Assembly: GCA_040797825.1 (NCBI GenBank) | Contig: JBFNEZ010000004.1 | Location: 1 to 61,931, forward strand | Reading direction: 5' to 3' | DNA from: Geosporobacter sp040797825 | GTDB taxonomy: Bacteria > Bacillota > Clostridia > Peptostreptococcales > Thermotaleaceae | Length of the DNA: 61,931 bases | In this document: one piece after another, positions 18,049 to 26,471 of the stretch | Layout: the number at the start of each line of letters is the position of its first letter | Numbering within the stretch: position 1 is the stretch's first letter | Program-made: the position numbers and the translations under genes | The notes under the pieces: model-generated | The model's database searches: none | Told to the model about the DNA's origin: nothing | What the model saw: the letters and a program-made list of their open reading frames with translations, nothing else

Positions 18049-18077
18049 TTGTAAAATTGTTACGAAAAATTTATAAT
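18049..18077 (+). promoter_or_regulatory. Sigma-A promoter for glyA
   Basis: TTGTAA (18049-18054), 17-bp spacer, TATAAT (18072-18077), 54 nt upstream of the glyA start codon. The same TTGTAA-17-TATAAT form occurs before rnjA and mltG. Confidence 0.72.
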
Positions 18078-18130
18078 AGTTTATGGAATAAATTGCAAAT
18101 TCATGTTAAATTTGAAGGGAGAAAAAACCA

Positions 18131-19369
18131 ATGAACTTCGATAATCTTAGTGTAATCGACAAAGAGGTTTATGAGGCAATTCAAAAAGAAGTTAAAAGAC
18201 AGCAAACCAAAATTGAACTGATTGCCTCGGAAAATTTTGTAAGTCCAGCTGTCATGGAGGCTATGGGAAGTCAGCTGACGAACAAATATGCAGAGGGATA
18301 TCCCGGGAGACGATATTATGGTGGCTGCGAACACGTGGATATTGTAGAGGACTTAGCTAGAGAGCGTCTTAAACAATTATTTCAGGCTGAGTATGTTAAT
18401 GTTCAACCGCATTCAGGGGCCAATGCCAACCTAGGGGTATATTTCTCTATTTTAGAACCAGGAGATAGAGTTTTAGGCATGAATCTTTCCCATGGAGGCC
18501 ATTTAACCCATGGCAGTCCTGTAAATATATCGGGTGCATACTATAACTTTGTAGCCTATGGAGTTTCTAAGGAAACAGAAAAGATAGACTATGATGAAGT
18601 ACTTAAAGTTGCAAAAGAAGTTAAGCCAAAGCTAATTGTTGCTGGTGCAAGTGCCTATTCAAGAACAATAGACTTTGCTGCTTTTAGAAATATAGCCGAT
18701 GAGGTAGGGGCTTATCTCATGGTAGATATGGCACATATAGCAGGATTGGTGGTTGCTGGTTTGCATCCAAACCCTTGTGAGTATGCCCATTTTGTGACAA
18801 CAACCACCCACAAGACTTTAAGGGGTCCAAGGGGAGGCGCTATTCTCTGTAAAGAAGAGTTTGGCAAGGCCATTGATAAGGCTATTTTTCCAGGAATACA
18901 AGGGGGGCCTTTGATGCATGTAATAGCAGCAAAAGCTGTTAGCTTTAAAGAAGCTCTTTCTGAAGATTTTAAGATTTATCAACAGCAGGTTGTAAAAAAT
19001 GCAGTTAGATTAGCCGAGGAGCTGCAAAAAAGGAATTTCCGTGTTGTATCTGGGGGTACAGACAATCATCTTATTTTAGTCGATCTAAGAAACAAGAATA
19101 TTACTGGGAAAGATGCAGAGATTTTGTTAGATGAAATTGGTATTACAGTAAATAAAAATACTATTCCATTTGATCCCCAAAGCCCTTTTGTAACCAGTGG
19201 CATTCGTATGGGTACACCAGCAGTTACCACAAGGGGGATGAAAGAAGAAGATATGATAGCCATAGCAGATATTGTTAATCTGATTATTGAAAATCCTTCA
19301 AAGCAAGAAGCTGCAAAATCAATGGTTGAAAAACTATATACAAGATTTCCTTTATACGAGCAGATATGA
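18131..19369 (+). CDS. glyA: Serine hydroxymethyltransferase
   Basis: 412 aa. Clear SHMT signatures: LIASENFVSPAVMEAMGS, YAEGYPGRRYYGGCE, and the PLP lysine in TTTHKTLRGPRGG. It converts serine plus tetrahydrofolate to glycine plus methylene-THF, feeding one-carbon metabolism. ATG follows AAGGGAGAAAAAACCA. Stands alone between its own promoter and a palindromic 3' end; divergent to the ThrE exporter. Confidence 0.98.
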   Translation: MNFDNLSVIDKEVYEAIQKEVKRQQTKIELIASENFVSPAVMEAMGSQLTNKYAEGYPGRRYYGGCEHVDIVEDLARERLKQLFQAEYVNVQPHSGANANLGVYFSILEPGDRVLGMNLSHGGHLTHGSPVNISGAYYNFVAYGVSKETEKIDYDEVLKVAKEVKPKLIVAGASAYSRTIDFAAFRNIADEVGAYLMVDMAHIAGLVVAGLHPNPCEYAHFVTTTTHKTLRGPRGGAILCKEEFGKAIDKAIFPGIQGGPLMHVIAAKAVSFKEALSEDFKIYQQQVVKNAVRLAEELQKRNFRVVSGGTDNHLILVDLRNKNITGKDAEILLDEIGITVNKNTIPFDPQSPFVTSGIRMGTPAVTTRGMKEEDMIAIADIVNLIIENPSKQEAAKSMVEKLYTRFPLYEQI

Positions 19370-19390
19370 TCAATTGATCATATCTGCTTT
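19360..19390 (+). terminator. Palindromic 3' end of glyA
   Basis: GCAGATATGATCAA followed at once by its reverse complement (19360-19387), enclosing the stop codon, then TTT. A weak terminator because the T-run is short. Confidence 0.55.
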
Positions 19391-19473
19391 CATGCATATT
19401 CGCTTTAAAAGAAGGTGTAAGGAAAGGATTGTAGAATTATAAAAAGGAATATGCTAAGGAAAGAAGGAATAGA

Positions 19474-20868
19474 ATGAGAGCTTTCTTTTATGAAATACTA
19501 GAAACGATCCTACAATCTATTGATGAAGGTGTTCATGTAATAGATAATGAGGGAAGAACGATTTTTTATAATAAAGCGATGTCTGAATTGGAAGGAATGC
19601 AGGCAGAAGATGTGATGAATAAACCACTACTGGATTTTTTTCCAAGTTTAGACTGGGAAAAAAGCACTTTACTAAGAGCTTTATCTAGAGAAGAGTCCCT
19701 ATATAATAGGCCTCAAACCTATCTAAACTATAAAAATAAAGAAATTACTACGATTAATACTACAGTTCCAATTTATTGTAACAATAAAAAAGTAGGTGCT
19801 TTAGAAATCGCTAAGAATATTACCAGAATAAAAGAGTTATCTGATCAAATTATGTCCTTGCAGCTGAAACTGTTCAAGCCAGACAAAAGTATAGTTTCAA
19901 AAGAAAATAAATTCACCTTTGATTCTATTGTCGGAAAAAACGAGAAATTTTTAAAAGCCATTAGTGTAGCTAAAAAAGCTGCTTTTTCTTCTTCTAATGT
20001 ACTCATATATGGAGAAACAGGTACGGGAAAAGAACTAATTGCACAGAGCATACACAATAGTAGTACCCGTAAGAATAAGATTTTTTTAGCTCAGAACTGT
20101 GCTGCTTTGCCAGAAGCACTACTAGAGGGAATTTTATTCGGGACAACAAAAGGAGGGTTTACTGGGGCGGTTGATCGGCCTGGGGTTTTTGAGCAGGCTA
20201 ATGGAGGAACTTTATTCATGGATGAGATTAACTCAATGGGCTTGCAGCTGCAGTCCAAGCTGTTAAGAGTATTTCAAGATGGTCATATTAGAAGGATAGG
20301 TGGGCTTAAAGACATTCCTATTGATGTTAGAATTATTGTAAGTACCAATGAAGAACCCTACGAAGCAGTAGAAAAGGGAACCTTAAGGAATGATTTGTAT
20401 TACAGATTGAATGTTATTCCGATCTATCTTCCACCTCTTCGTGAAAGAATAGATGATATAGATTTATTAACATCATTTTTTATAGATAAAATGAATAAAA
20501 AGCTCAATAAAAAGGTTGGATTTATTTCTCCCACGATAAAAGAAGCTTTTAATAGTTATAAATGGCCAGGCAATGTGAGAGAACTAGAAAATGTCATAGA
20601 AGGAGCAATGAATATTATTGATAAGGAAGATGAATTGAAAAAAGAACATTTTCCTTGTGAAATAAGTGCAAAAATATTTGCGCTATCACCATTACAGGAT
20701 TATGACATAGTAAAATCTCTAGGAGAGACTTTAGAATTGATAGAATCGAATATCATACAGAAGGCGTTAAAAGAAAGTAATAACAATGTATCCAAAGCTG
20801 CAAGATCATTAGGAATAAAAAGACAAACACTGCAGCATAAAATGAAAAAGTATAACTTATTTAATTAA
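19474..20868 (+). CDS. Sigma-54-dependent transcriptional activator (PAS, AAA+, Fis HTH)
   Basis: 464 aa in three parts: a PAS sensor (about 5-120, VIDNEGRTIFYNKAM), a sigma-54 interaction AAA+ domain with Walker A GETGTGKE (180-187), the sigma-54 contact loop GGFTGA (227-232, normally GAFTGA), Walker B region GTLFMDEIN, and arginine-finger region RNDLYYRLNV, and a Fis-type HTH at the C-terminus (NNVSKAARSLGIKRQTLQHK). Architecture matches RocR-like regulators of amino-acid catabolism. The next operon, 250 nt downstream on the same strand, has a consensus -24/-12 promoter, so this is its likely activator. The PAS ligand is unknown; ornithine or a downstream product is a guess. Confidence 0.95.
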   Translation: MRAFFYEILETILQSIDEGVHVIDNEGRTIFYNKAMSELEGMQAEDVMNKPLLDFFPSLDWEKSTLLRALSREESLYNRPQTYLNYKNKEITTINTTVPIYCNNKKVGALEIAKNITRIKELSDQIMSLQLKLFKPDKSIVSKENKFTFDSIVGKNEKFLKAISVAKKAAFSSSNVLIYGETGTGKELIAQSIHNSSTRKNKIFLAQNCAALPEALLEGILFGTTKGGFTGAVDRPGVFEQANGGTLFMDEINSMGLQLQSKLLRVFQDGHIRRIGGLKDIPIDVRIIVSTNEEPYEAVEKGTLRNDLYYRLNVIPIYLPPLRERIDDIDLLTSFFIDKMNKKLNKKVGFISPTIKEAFNSYKWPGNVRELENVIEGAMNIIDKEDELKKEHFPCEISAKIFALSPLQDYDIVKSLGETLELIESNIIQKALKESNNNVSKAARSLGIKRQTLQHKMKKYNLFN

Positions 20869-20875
20869 GGGTTAT

Positions 20876-20912
20876 GCAAAAAAGTTTGCACCACTGGTGC
20901 AAACTTTTTTGC
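20876..20912 (+). terminator. 37-bp near-perfect palindrome after the activator gene
   Basis: Arms of 18 bp (20876-20893 and 20895-20912) around a single base, with six A before and six T after the GC-rich core GTTTGCACCACTGGTGCAAAC. It can serve as terminator of the activator gene. It also lies about 165 bp upstream of the sigma-54 start site, within the usual distance for an enhancer, so its core TGCACCACTGGTGCA may double as the activator's binding site; the second role is inference. Confidence 0.7.
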
Positions 20913-21051
20913 TTTTATGGTATGAAAAGCTAAAAGCAGCTAAGTAGGTAATAGGATATCTCTCAGCATTGTATAAAAATACCAAAAACACTTATAAAAT
21001 GAGTAATTATTGTATAATATAGAAAATTTTATCGAGAAATATTTTTAAGTT

Positions 21052-21067
21052 TGGCAAGAGATTTGCA
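21052..21067 (+). promoter_or_regulatory. Sigma-54 (-24/-12) promoter of the ornithine operon
   Basis: TGGCAAGAGATTTGCA: the invariant GG (21053-21054) and GC (21065-21066) are 12 bp apart as required. It matches TGGCACGNNNNTTGCW except at one or two flexible positions. Predicted start of transcription near 21078, 42 nt before ord. A sigma-54 activator gene lies just upstream. Confidence 0.88.
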
Positions 21068-21119
21068 AATAATATAACTAGATAGAAGTCTATACAATCA
21101 ATGATGGAGGTGCAAAGAT

Positions 21120-22166
21120 ATGGAAAATATTAAAGTAATTATTTGGGGTTTTGGTGCAATGGGCAGTGGAATGGCAGAGATGCTTTTGAAAAAAGAGGGT
21201 GTAGAGATTGTAGGAATATGTGATAGGAATCCTGAAAGAGTCGGTAAAGATATGTATCAAGTACTAGGTATTGAGCGAGGGGAAAGAAAAAGTATACTTA
21301 TTGAAGCAAGTCCTGAAGAAGTTATTAGTGAAGGGATTGCAGATGTGATTTTAATTGCAACGGATTCTTTTACAAGGAAAACCTTTGATAAAATAAAGTT
21401 TTCTGTTGAAAATAAAATTAATGTTATCTCTACTGCGGAAGAAATGGCTTATCCTCAGGCTCAAGAACCTGAACTGGCAAAAGAAATGGATAGAATTGCA
21501 AAGGAAAATGGCGTGTCCATTCTAGGCACAGGGATTAATCCAGGTTTTGTACTAGATTTACTGATTTTAGCTTTAACAGGAACCTGTGAAAGTGTTGAAC
21601 ACATTAAAGCTGCCAGAATAAATGATCTGGCTCCCTTTGGACGTGCTGTAATGGAAGAACAGGGTGTAGGATTGACAGTAGATGCTTTTGAAGAAGGCGT
21701 AAAAAATGAAAAAGTCGCAGGTCACGTAGGATTTCCTGAATCTATCCACATGATTGGAGATGGAATTGGCTGGAAGGTTGAAAAAATAAAAGAAACACGA
21801 GAACCGATTGTATCGAATGTATATAGAAAATCAAAATATGCTGAAGTAGAACCACAAAATGTAGCAGGATGCCGCCAATGCGGCTATGGTTATGTAGATG
21901 GGAGAGTAAAAATTGAAATGGAACATCCACAGCAAATTCTCCCCGAATTGGAAGGCGTAGATACGGGAGACTATATATGGATTCAAGGAACACCGAATAT
22001 AAATATGCAGATCAAACCAGAAATACCAGGTGGAATTGGAACTATTGCTATGTGCATCAATATGATTCCCCATGTCATCAATGCATCACCAGGACTGAAG
22101 ACCATGTTAGATTTACCCGTACCACGGGCAATCATGGGAAATATGAGAAAATTAATACAGAGGTAG
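21120..22166 (+). CDS. ord: 2,4-diaminopentanoate dehydrogenase
   Basis: 348 aa with an N-terminal NAD(P)-binding GFGAMG (residues 10-15) and acidic end of beta-2 (ICDRNPERVGKD). Homologous in layout to dihydrodipicolinate reductase-type dehydrogenases. In the oxidative ornithine pathway it oxidatively deaminates (2R,4S)-2,4-diaminopentanoate to 2-amino-4-oxopentanoate. Assignment rests on the intact neighbouring ort/ora genes. RBS GGAGGTGCAAAGAT. First gene of the operon. Confidence 0.95.
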   Translation: MENIKVIIWGFGAMGSGMAEMLLKKEGVEIVGICDRNPERVGKDMYQVLGIERGERKSILIEASPEEVISEGIADVILIATDSFTRKTFDKIKFSVENKINVISTAEEMAYPQAQEPELAKEMDRIAKENGVSILGTGINPGFVLDLLILALTGTCESVEHIKAARINDLAPFGRAVMEEQGVGLTVDAFEEGVKNEKVAGHVGFPESIHMIGDGIGWKVEKIKETREPIVSNVYRKSKYAEVEPQNVAGCRQCGYGYVDGRVKIEMEHPQQILPELEGVDTGDYIWIQGTPNINMQIKPEIPGGIGTIAMCINMIPHVINASPGLKTMLDLPVPRAIMGNMRKLIQR

Positions 22167-22176
22167 GGGAGCAATT

Positions 22177-22488
22177 ATGGAAGCAATGAAAGGTGATTGG
22201 GTTAGGATTCATAATATCGTATTAGAACCAATAGAAAGGGCACCTCAAGTACCTGAGGATACAAGGAATGTTCCCTTAGAGAGCTGGGTCAAAGGATTTA
22301 TCCAACAAGGTGGCAAAATAGGTGATGAAGTAGAAATTATAACTCTTACAGGCAGGAGAGTAGTGGGAGAACTTATAGAGATTCACCCTTCTTATTCCCA
22401 TAACTATGGTGAGTTTGTACCTGAACTTTTGGAAATTGGAATACAATTAAAAGAAATTCTCCAAGAAGAAGGTGATAAATTTGAATAG
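22177..22488 (+). CDS. ortA: 2-amino-4-oxopentanoate thiolase, alpha subunit
   Basis: 103 aa, the expected small subunit. Starts MEAMKGDWVRIHNIVLE and contains the conserved APQVPEDTRNVPLE. With OrtB it cleaves 2-amino-4-oxopentanoate with CoA to alanine and acetyl-CoA. Ten nt downstream of ord, and overlaps the ortB start by 8 nt, so the subunits are translationally coupled. Confidence 0.95.
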   Translation: MEAMKGDWVRIHNIVLEPIERAPQVPEDTRNVPLESWVKGFIQQGGKIGDEVEIITLTGRRVVGELIEIHPSYSHNYGEFVPELLEIGIQLKEILQEEGDKFE

Positions 22489-23899
22489 GGATATGGGTTA
22501 TCAGGCTGTAATGGCTAGGAAAAATGAGATCATGAAAAAAGCAATTGGTATTGATTATCAGTCTTTTGAAATAGGAAAAATTGCTTTCGATTATGAACGC
22601 ATGATGGAAGAAGTAGGTTATACATTAAAAGAAATGCAAAAGATTCAAGGCGCTACAGGGGTAGGGAATACGCCTTTGTTGGAATTGAAAAATATAAGCG
22701 CCCTTGCTCGAAAAATTGCACCGAAGGGAAAAGGTGCTAGAATATTTATAAAGGATGAGGCTGCCAATCCCTCGGGAAGTTTTAAAGCCAGACGAGCAGC
22801 CAATGCAGTATATCATGCAAAAAAACTGGGATATAAAGGGGTGATTGCAGCTACTAGTGGCAATTATGGTGCTGCCGTGGCCAGCCAAGCGGCCATGCAG
22901 GGATTAAAGTGTATTATTGTGCAAGAATGCTTCGATAGTAGAGGTATAGGGCAGCCAGAGATTATAGAAAAAGCAAGAAAGTGTGAAGCTTATGGAGCGG
23001 AGGTTGTACAGCTTTCTGTTGGACCTGAACTATTTTATACTTTTTTAAAACTATTAGAAGAAACACAATATTTTAATGCTTCTTTGTATACACCCTTTGG
23101 GATAGCAGGGGTAGAAACACTTGGATACGAACTGGCTATGCAGTTTCGTGAAAGAGAAGGGAAAGATCCTGATGTGGTCGTATGCACCAATGCTGGAGGC
23201 GGGAATATAACAGGAACTGCAAGGGGACTTTTAAAGGCTGGTGCATTGAATGTTGAAATAGTAGGTGCCAGTGTGAATTTACAAGGCCTTCATATGGCCA
23301 GTGACAAACAATTCAACCGCAAATCCTTTACAACAGGACATACAGGTTTTGGGATTCCCTTTGCCACTTGGCCAGATCGTTCTGATGTTCCAAGATCCGC
23401 TGCTCGACCTCTTCGTTATATGGATAGATATGTAACTGTATCTCAAGGTGAAGTATTTTATATGACCGAAGCCCTTGCTCAGCTCCAAGGCTTAGAACGA
23501 GGACCAGCTGGAAATACAGCCTTAGCTGCTGCATTTAGTATTGCTAGGGAAATGGATAGAGAACAGATCATTGTCGTTCAAGAAACTGAATATACAGGAG
23601 CAGGGAAACATATTCAAGCACAGCTATCCTTTGCCCGAAAAAATGGTATAGAAATTTCATTTGGGGATCCAAAAGAAGAAATACCTGGAAGCAATATTAT
23701 TTTACCAAAACATCCTAGTAACATTCAGATAAGAGATATTGAGCTAGATAAAATAAAAAAATCTTATATTCAAAATAGCATGAAGGATACTGGAATTGAA
23801 GTGCTGACAGAGATAGACTTAGAGTTTTTAGCACAGGATACAAAGTCTACAAAAGCGTTTGTACAGCATGTTATAAGGGAAATGGAGGAAACGCTATGA
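22481..23899 (+). CDS. ortB: 2-amino-4-oxopentanoate thiolase, beta subunit (PLP)
   Basis: 472 aa from TTG 22481, chosen because AAGAAGGTGA lies just upstream; a GTG at 22472 falls inside that RBS. PLP fold-type II (threonine-synthase-like) with the cofactor lysine in GSFKARRAAN (Lys102) and an ATSGNYGAA phosphate-binding loop, then the glycine-rich NAGGGNITG. It supplies the PLP half of the thiolase that yields alanine and acetyl-CoA. The stop overlaps oraS by 4 nt (ATGA). Confidence 0.95.
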   Translation: MNRDMGYQAVMARKNEIMKKAIGIDYQSFEIGKIAFDYERMMEEVGYTLKEMQKIQGATGVGNTPLLELKNISALARKIAPKGKGARIFIKDEAANPSGSFKARRAANAVYHAKKLGYKGVIAATSGNYGAAVASQAAMQGLKCIIVQECFDSRGIGQPEIIEKARKCEAYGAEVVQLSVGPELFYTFLKLLEETQYFNASLYTPFGIAGVETLGYELAMQFREREGKDPDVVVCTNAGGGNITGTARGLLKAGALNVEIVGASVNLQGLHMASDKQFNRKSFTTGHTGFGIPFATWPDRSDVPRSAARPLRYMDRYVTVSQGEVFYMTEALAQLQGLERGPAGNTALAAAFSIAREMDREQIIVVQETEYTGAGKHIQAQLSFARKNGIEISFGDPKEEIPGSNIILPKHPSNIQIRDIELDKIKKSYIQNSMKDTGIEVLTEIDLEFLAQDTKSTKAFVQHVIREMEETL

Positions 23900-24261
23900 A
23901 AAGGGTTGATGATTTTCAAGAAAGAAGGGCACATTTAACACAACTTAGTGACGAAGAATTAAAAGAAAAATTTTGGCAATTGGCAGAGAGAATTGTTGAT
24001 CCAATGATAGCCTTGGCCTATAAAAATACCAGCCCATCTATAGAGCGATCGGTTTTGCTAAGAATGGGTTTTTCTAGCCTGGAGGCACAGGCTATAGTGG
24101 AAGGAGTTATGGATAGAGGTTTAATGGGAAAAGGAGCAGGCCATATTGTCTATGGATTGGCTAATAAAAAACAACTAGGAATTCGAGAAACTGGAATTGC
24201 TTTGGCAGAAGGACAGTACTGGGACGAAGTCCTTGCGCTGTTTCAAGGAGGTGAAAAGTAA
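23896..24261 (+). CDS. oraS: D-ornithine 4,5-aminomutase, small S subunit
   Basis: 121 aa, mostly helical; MKRVDDFQERRAHL start and PSIERSVLLRMGFSS motif as in OraS. The S subunit joins OraE to build the adenosylcobalamin- and PLP-dependent aminomutase that moves the 5-amino group of D-ornithine to carbon 4. Coupled to both neighbours by overlaps of 4 and 1 nt. Confidence 0.96.
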   Translation: MKRVDDFQERRAHLTQLSDEELKEKFWQLAERIVDPMIALAYKNTSPSIERSVLLRMGFSSLEAQAIVEGVMDRGLMGKGAGHIVYGLANKKQLGIRETGIALAEGQYWDEVLALFQGGEK

Positions 24262-26471
24262 TGGGATTACAATTAGACAAAAAAATTGATATCAAAACTA
24301 TTCTTGATAATTTGGAAGACTACAGACCCAAAAGAAGGGGATGGACATGGCGTGAAAAACAAGATTACCTTAAGTTAGGACCCTTTGGGTATAAAAATTG
24401 CTCTACATCCTTAAAGAATAGTGTGCCTTTACCTTCTGCTAAGTACTTTGATGAAATCGATCCACAACCGGATTATACCATTACAACAGAGATTGCTTCT
24501 GGAAGATTTGAAGATGATATTCGGCGGATGCGAATGGCTGCATGGCATGGAGCTGATCATATAATGGTTATTCGTACCGCTGGACAATCTCATTTTGACG
24601 GATTGATTGAAGGCACACCCCAGGGCATAGGTGGTATCCCCATTACCCGTAAACAGGTCAGGGCACAGCGAAAAGCCCTAGATATGATTGAAGAGGAAGT
24701 GGGAAGGCCTATCAATTATCACTCTTATGTTAGTGGTGTTGCAGGACCAGACATTGCAGTAATGTTTGCTGAAGAAGGGGTAAATGGCGCCCATCAAGAT
24801 CCTCAATACAATGTATTATATCGCAACATCAACATGATTCGCTCATTTGTAGATGCAGCTGAATCTAAAAAAATCATGTCTTGGGCAGAGATGGCACAGA
24901 TAGATGGTGCCCATAATGCCAATGCAACGGCAAGAGAAGCTTGGAAAGTAATGCCTGAGTTAATGGTGCAGCATGCAATTAATTCTATCTATTCTGTAAA
25001 AGTAGGAATGGCAAAGTCGAATATCTGCCTATCTACAGTTCCACCAACAGCACCGCCAGCTCCAAGTATGTATTTTGATTTACCCTATGCAGTAGCCTTA
25101 AGAGATTTTTTTTCTGAATATCGTATGCGTGCTCAGATGAATACAAAGTATATGGAATCATCTACTAGAGAAGCAACGGTTACCCATGTTCTTAATTTAA
25201 TGATCTCGAAACTAACGGGGGCAGATATTCAATCAACCATTACCCCAGACGAAGGAAGAAATGTACCGTGGCATGTTTACAATATTGAAGCCTGTGATAC
25301 GGCAAAGCAAGCCTTAGTGGGGATGGATAGCTTAATGGAAATGTTAGAACTGAAGAAAAATGGATACCTGCCAGAAAAAGTTCGTGAACTTAAGGAAAGA
25401 GCAGTACTATTTATGGAAGAAATATTAGAGGCTGGAGGCTACTTTGAAGCAGTAGAAAAAGGATTCTTCGTCGATTCGGGCTATTATCCAGAAAGAAATG
25501 GGGATGGTATTGCAAGAAAAATAGACGGAGGCATTGGCGTTGGAAGTATTTTTGAAAGAGAAGCAGATTATATGGCACCAGTCACTGCCCATTTTGGATA
25601 TAATAATGTGACCCAATATGATGAAGCTGCTGCTGAGAATCCATCCATTCTAATAGGGGGATCTACTTTAGAGAAACCAGAAAAAATTATTTTTATCGAT
25701 GAATTAGATGAGACAGACAATGTAAATGTAAGAATGGAAGAAACCAAGGAATTACGAGAATCTACAAAAATCAAGCCAGAAGTAGAGTGGTTAGGTGACG
25801 GAATTGTGCAGCTGGATCTATTTTTGCCTTCCAGCAAACGAATAGCTGAATTTGCAGCTCTTGAAATCGGTAAAAAAATGGGGTTAGAGGATGTGGAAGT
25901 AATCCATAAAGAAGTAATGCACCCTTCTGAAGGCAGTAGAATTCAGCTTAAAGGAAGAGTGAACTTTTCAATAGATACGGCTGCACTGGTAATTCCTCCA
26001 GAACCAGAAATGATGTCAGAGCAAGAGATTCGGGAAGAGATTGAAAGAAAACCTATGAAAATTGTGGCTGGCACAGTAGGAGAAGATGAACATTCCGTTG
26101 GACTTAGAGAAATTATTGATATTAAGCATGGGGGAATAGAGAAGTATGGTATAGAAACCCACTATCTTGGAACCTCTGTTGCCCTTGAAAAATTGGTAGA
26201 TGCAGCTATTGAATTAAATGCAGATGCTATTTTGGCTTCTACCATTATCAGCCATGATGACATTCACTATAGGAGCATGCGGCGTTTACATGAGTTATGT
26301 ATTGAAAAAGGAATTCGTGATAAAATTATGATTCTTTGTGGAGGTACTCAGGTTACTCCAGAATTGGCAGTTAAGCAGGGGATAGATGCAGGTTTTGGAA
26401 GAGGAACAAAGGGAATTCATGTGGCCACATTTTTAGTAAAGAAAAGAAGTGAAATGCAAAATGAAAATTAA
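24261..26471 (+). CDS. oraE: D-ornithine 4,5-aminomutase, large E subunit (B12 and PLP)
   Basis: 736 aa, normal length. N-terminal TIM-barrel (about 1-530) and a C-terminal Rossmann cobalamin-binding domain with the base-off motif DEHSVG. His611 is the cobalt ligand and Lys622 in DIKHGG is the PLP lysine, spaced 11 residues apart as in the characterised clostridial enzyme. Both cofactors therefore look functional. It converts D-ornithine to 2,4-diaminopentanoate by radical chemistry. The gene overlaps the downstream reactivase-like gene by 11 nt. Confidence 0.97.
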   Translation: MGLQLDKKIDIKTILDNLEDYRPKRRGWTWREKQDYLKLGPFGYKNCSTSLKNSVPLPSAKYFDEIDPQPDYTITTEIASGRFEDDIRRMRMAAWHGADHIMVIRTAGQSHFDGLIEGTPQGIGGIPITRKQVRAQRKALDMIEEEVGRPINYHSYVSGVAGPDIAVMFAEEGVNGAHQDPQYNVLYRNINMIRSFVDAAESKKIMSWAEMAQIDGAHNANATAREAWKVMPELMVQHAINSIYSVKVGMAKSNICLSTVPPTAPPAPSMYFDLPYAVALRDFFSEYRMRAQMNTKYMESSTREATVTHVLNLMISKLTGADIQSTITPDEGRNVPWHVYNIEACDTAKQALVGMDSLMEMLELKKNGYLPEKVRELKERAVLFMEEILEAGGYFEAVEKGFFVDSGYYPERNGDGIARKIDGGIGVGSIFEREADYMAPVTAHFGYNNVTQYDEAAAENPSILIGGSTLEKPEKIIFIDELDETDNVNVRMEETKELRESTKIKPEVEWLGDGIVQLDLFLPSSKRIAEFAALEIGKKMGLEDVEVIHKEVMHPSEGSRIQLKGRVNFSIDTAALVIPPEPEMMSEQEIREEIERKPMKIVAGTVGEDEHSVGLREIIDIKHGGIEKYGIETHYLGTSVALEKLVDAAIELNADAILASTIISHDDIHYRSMRRLHELCIEKGIRDKIMILCGGTQVTPELAVKQGIDAGFGRGTKGIHVATFLVKKRSEMQNEN

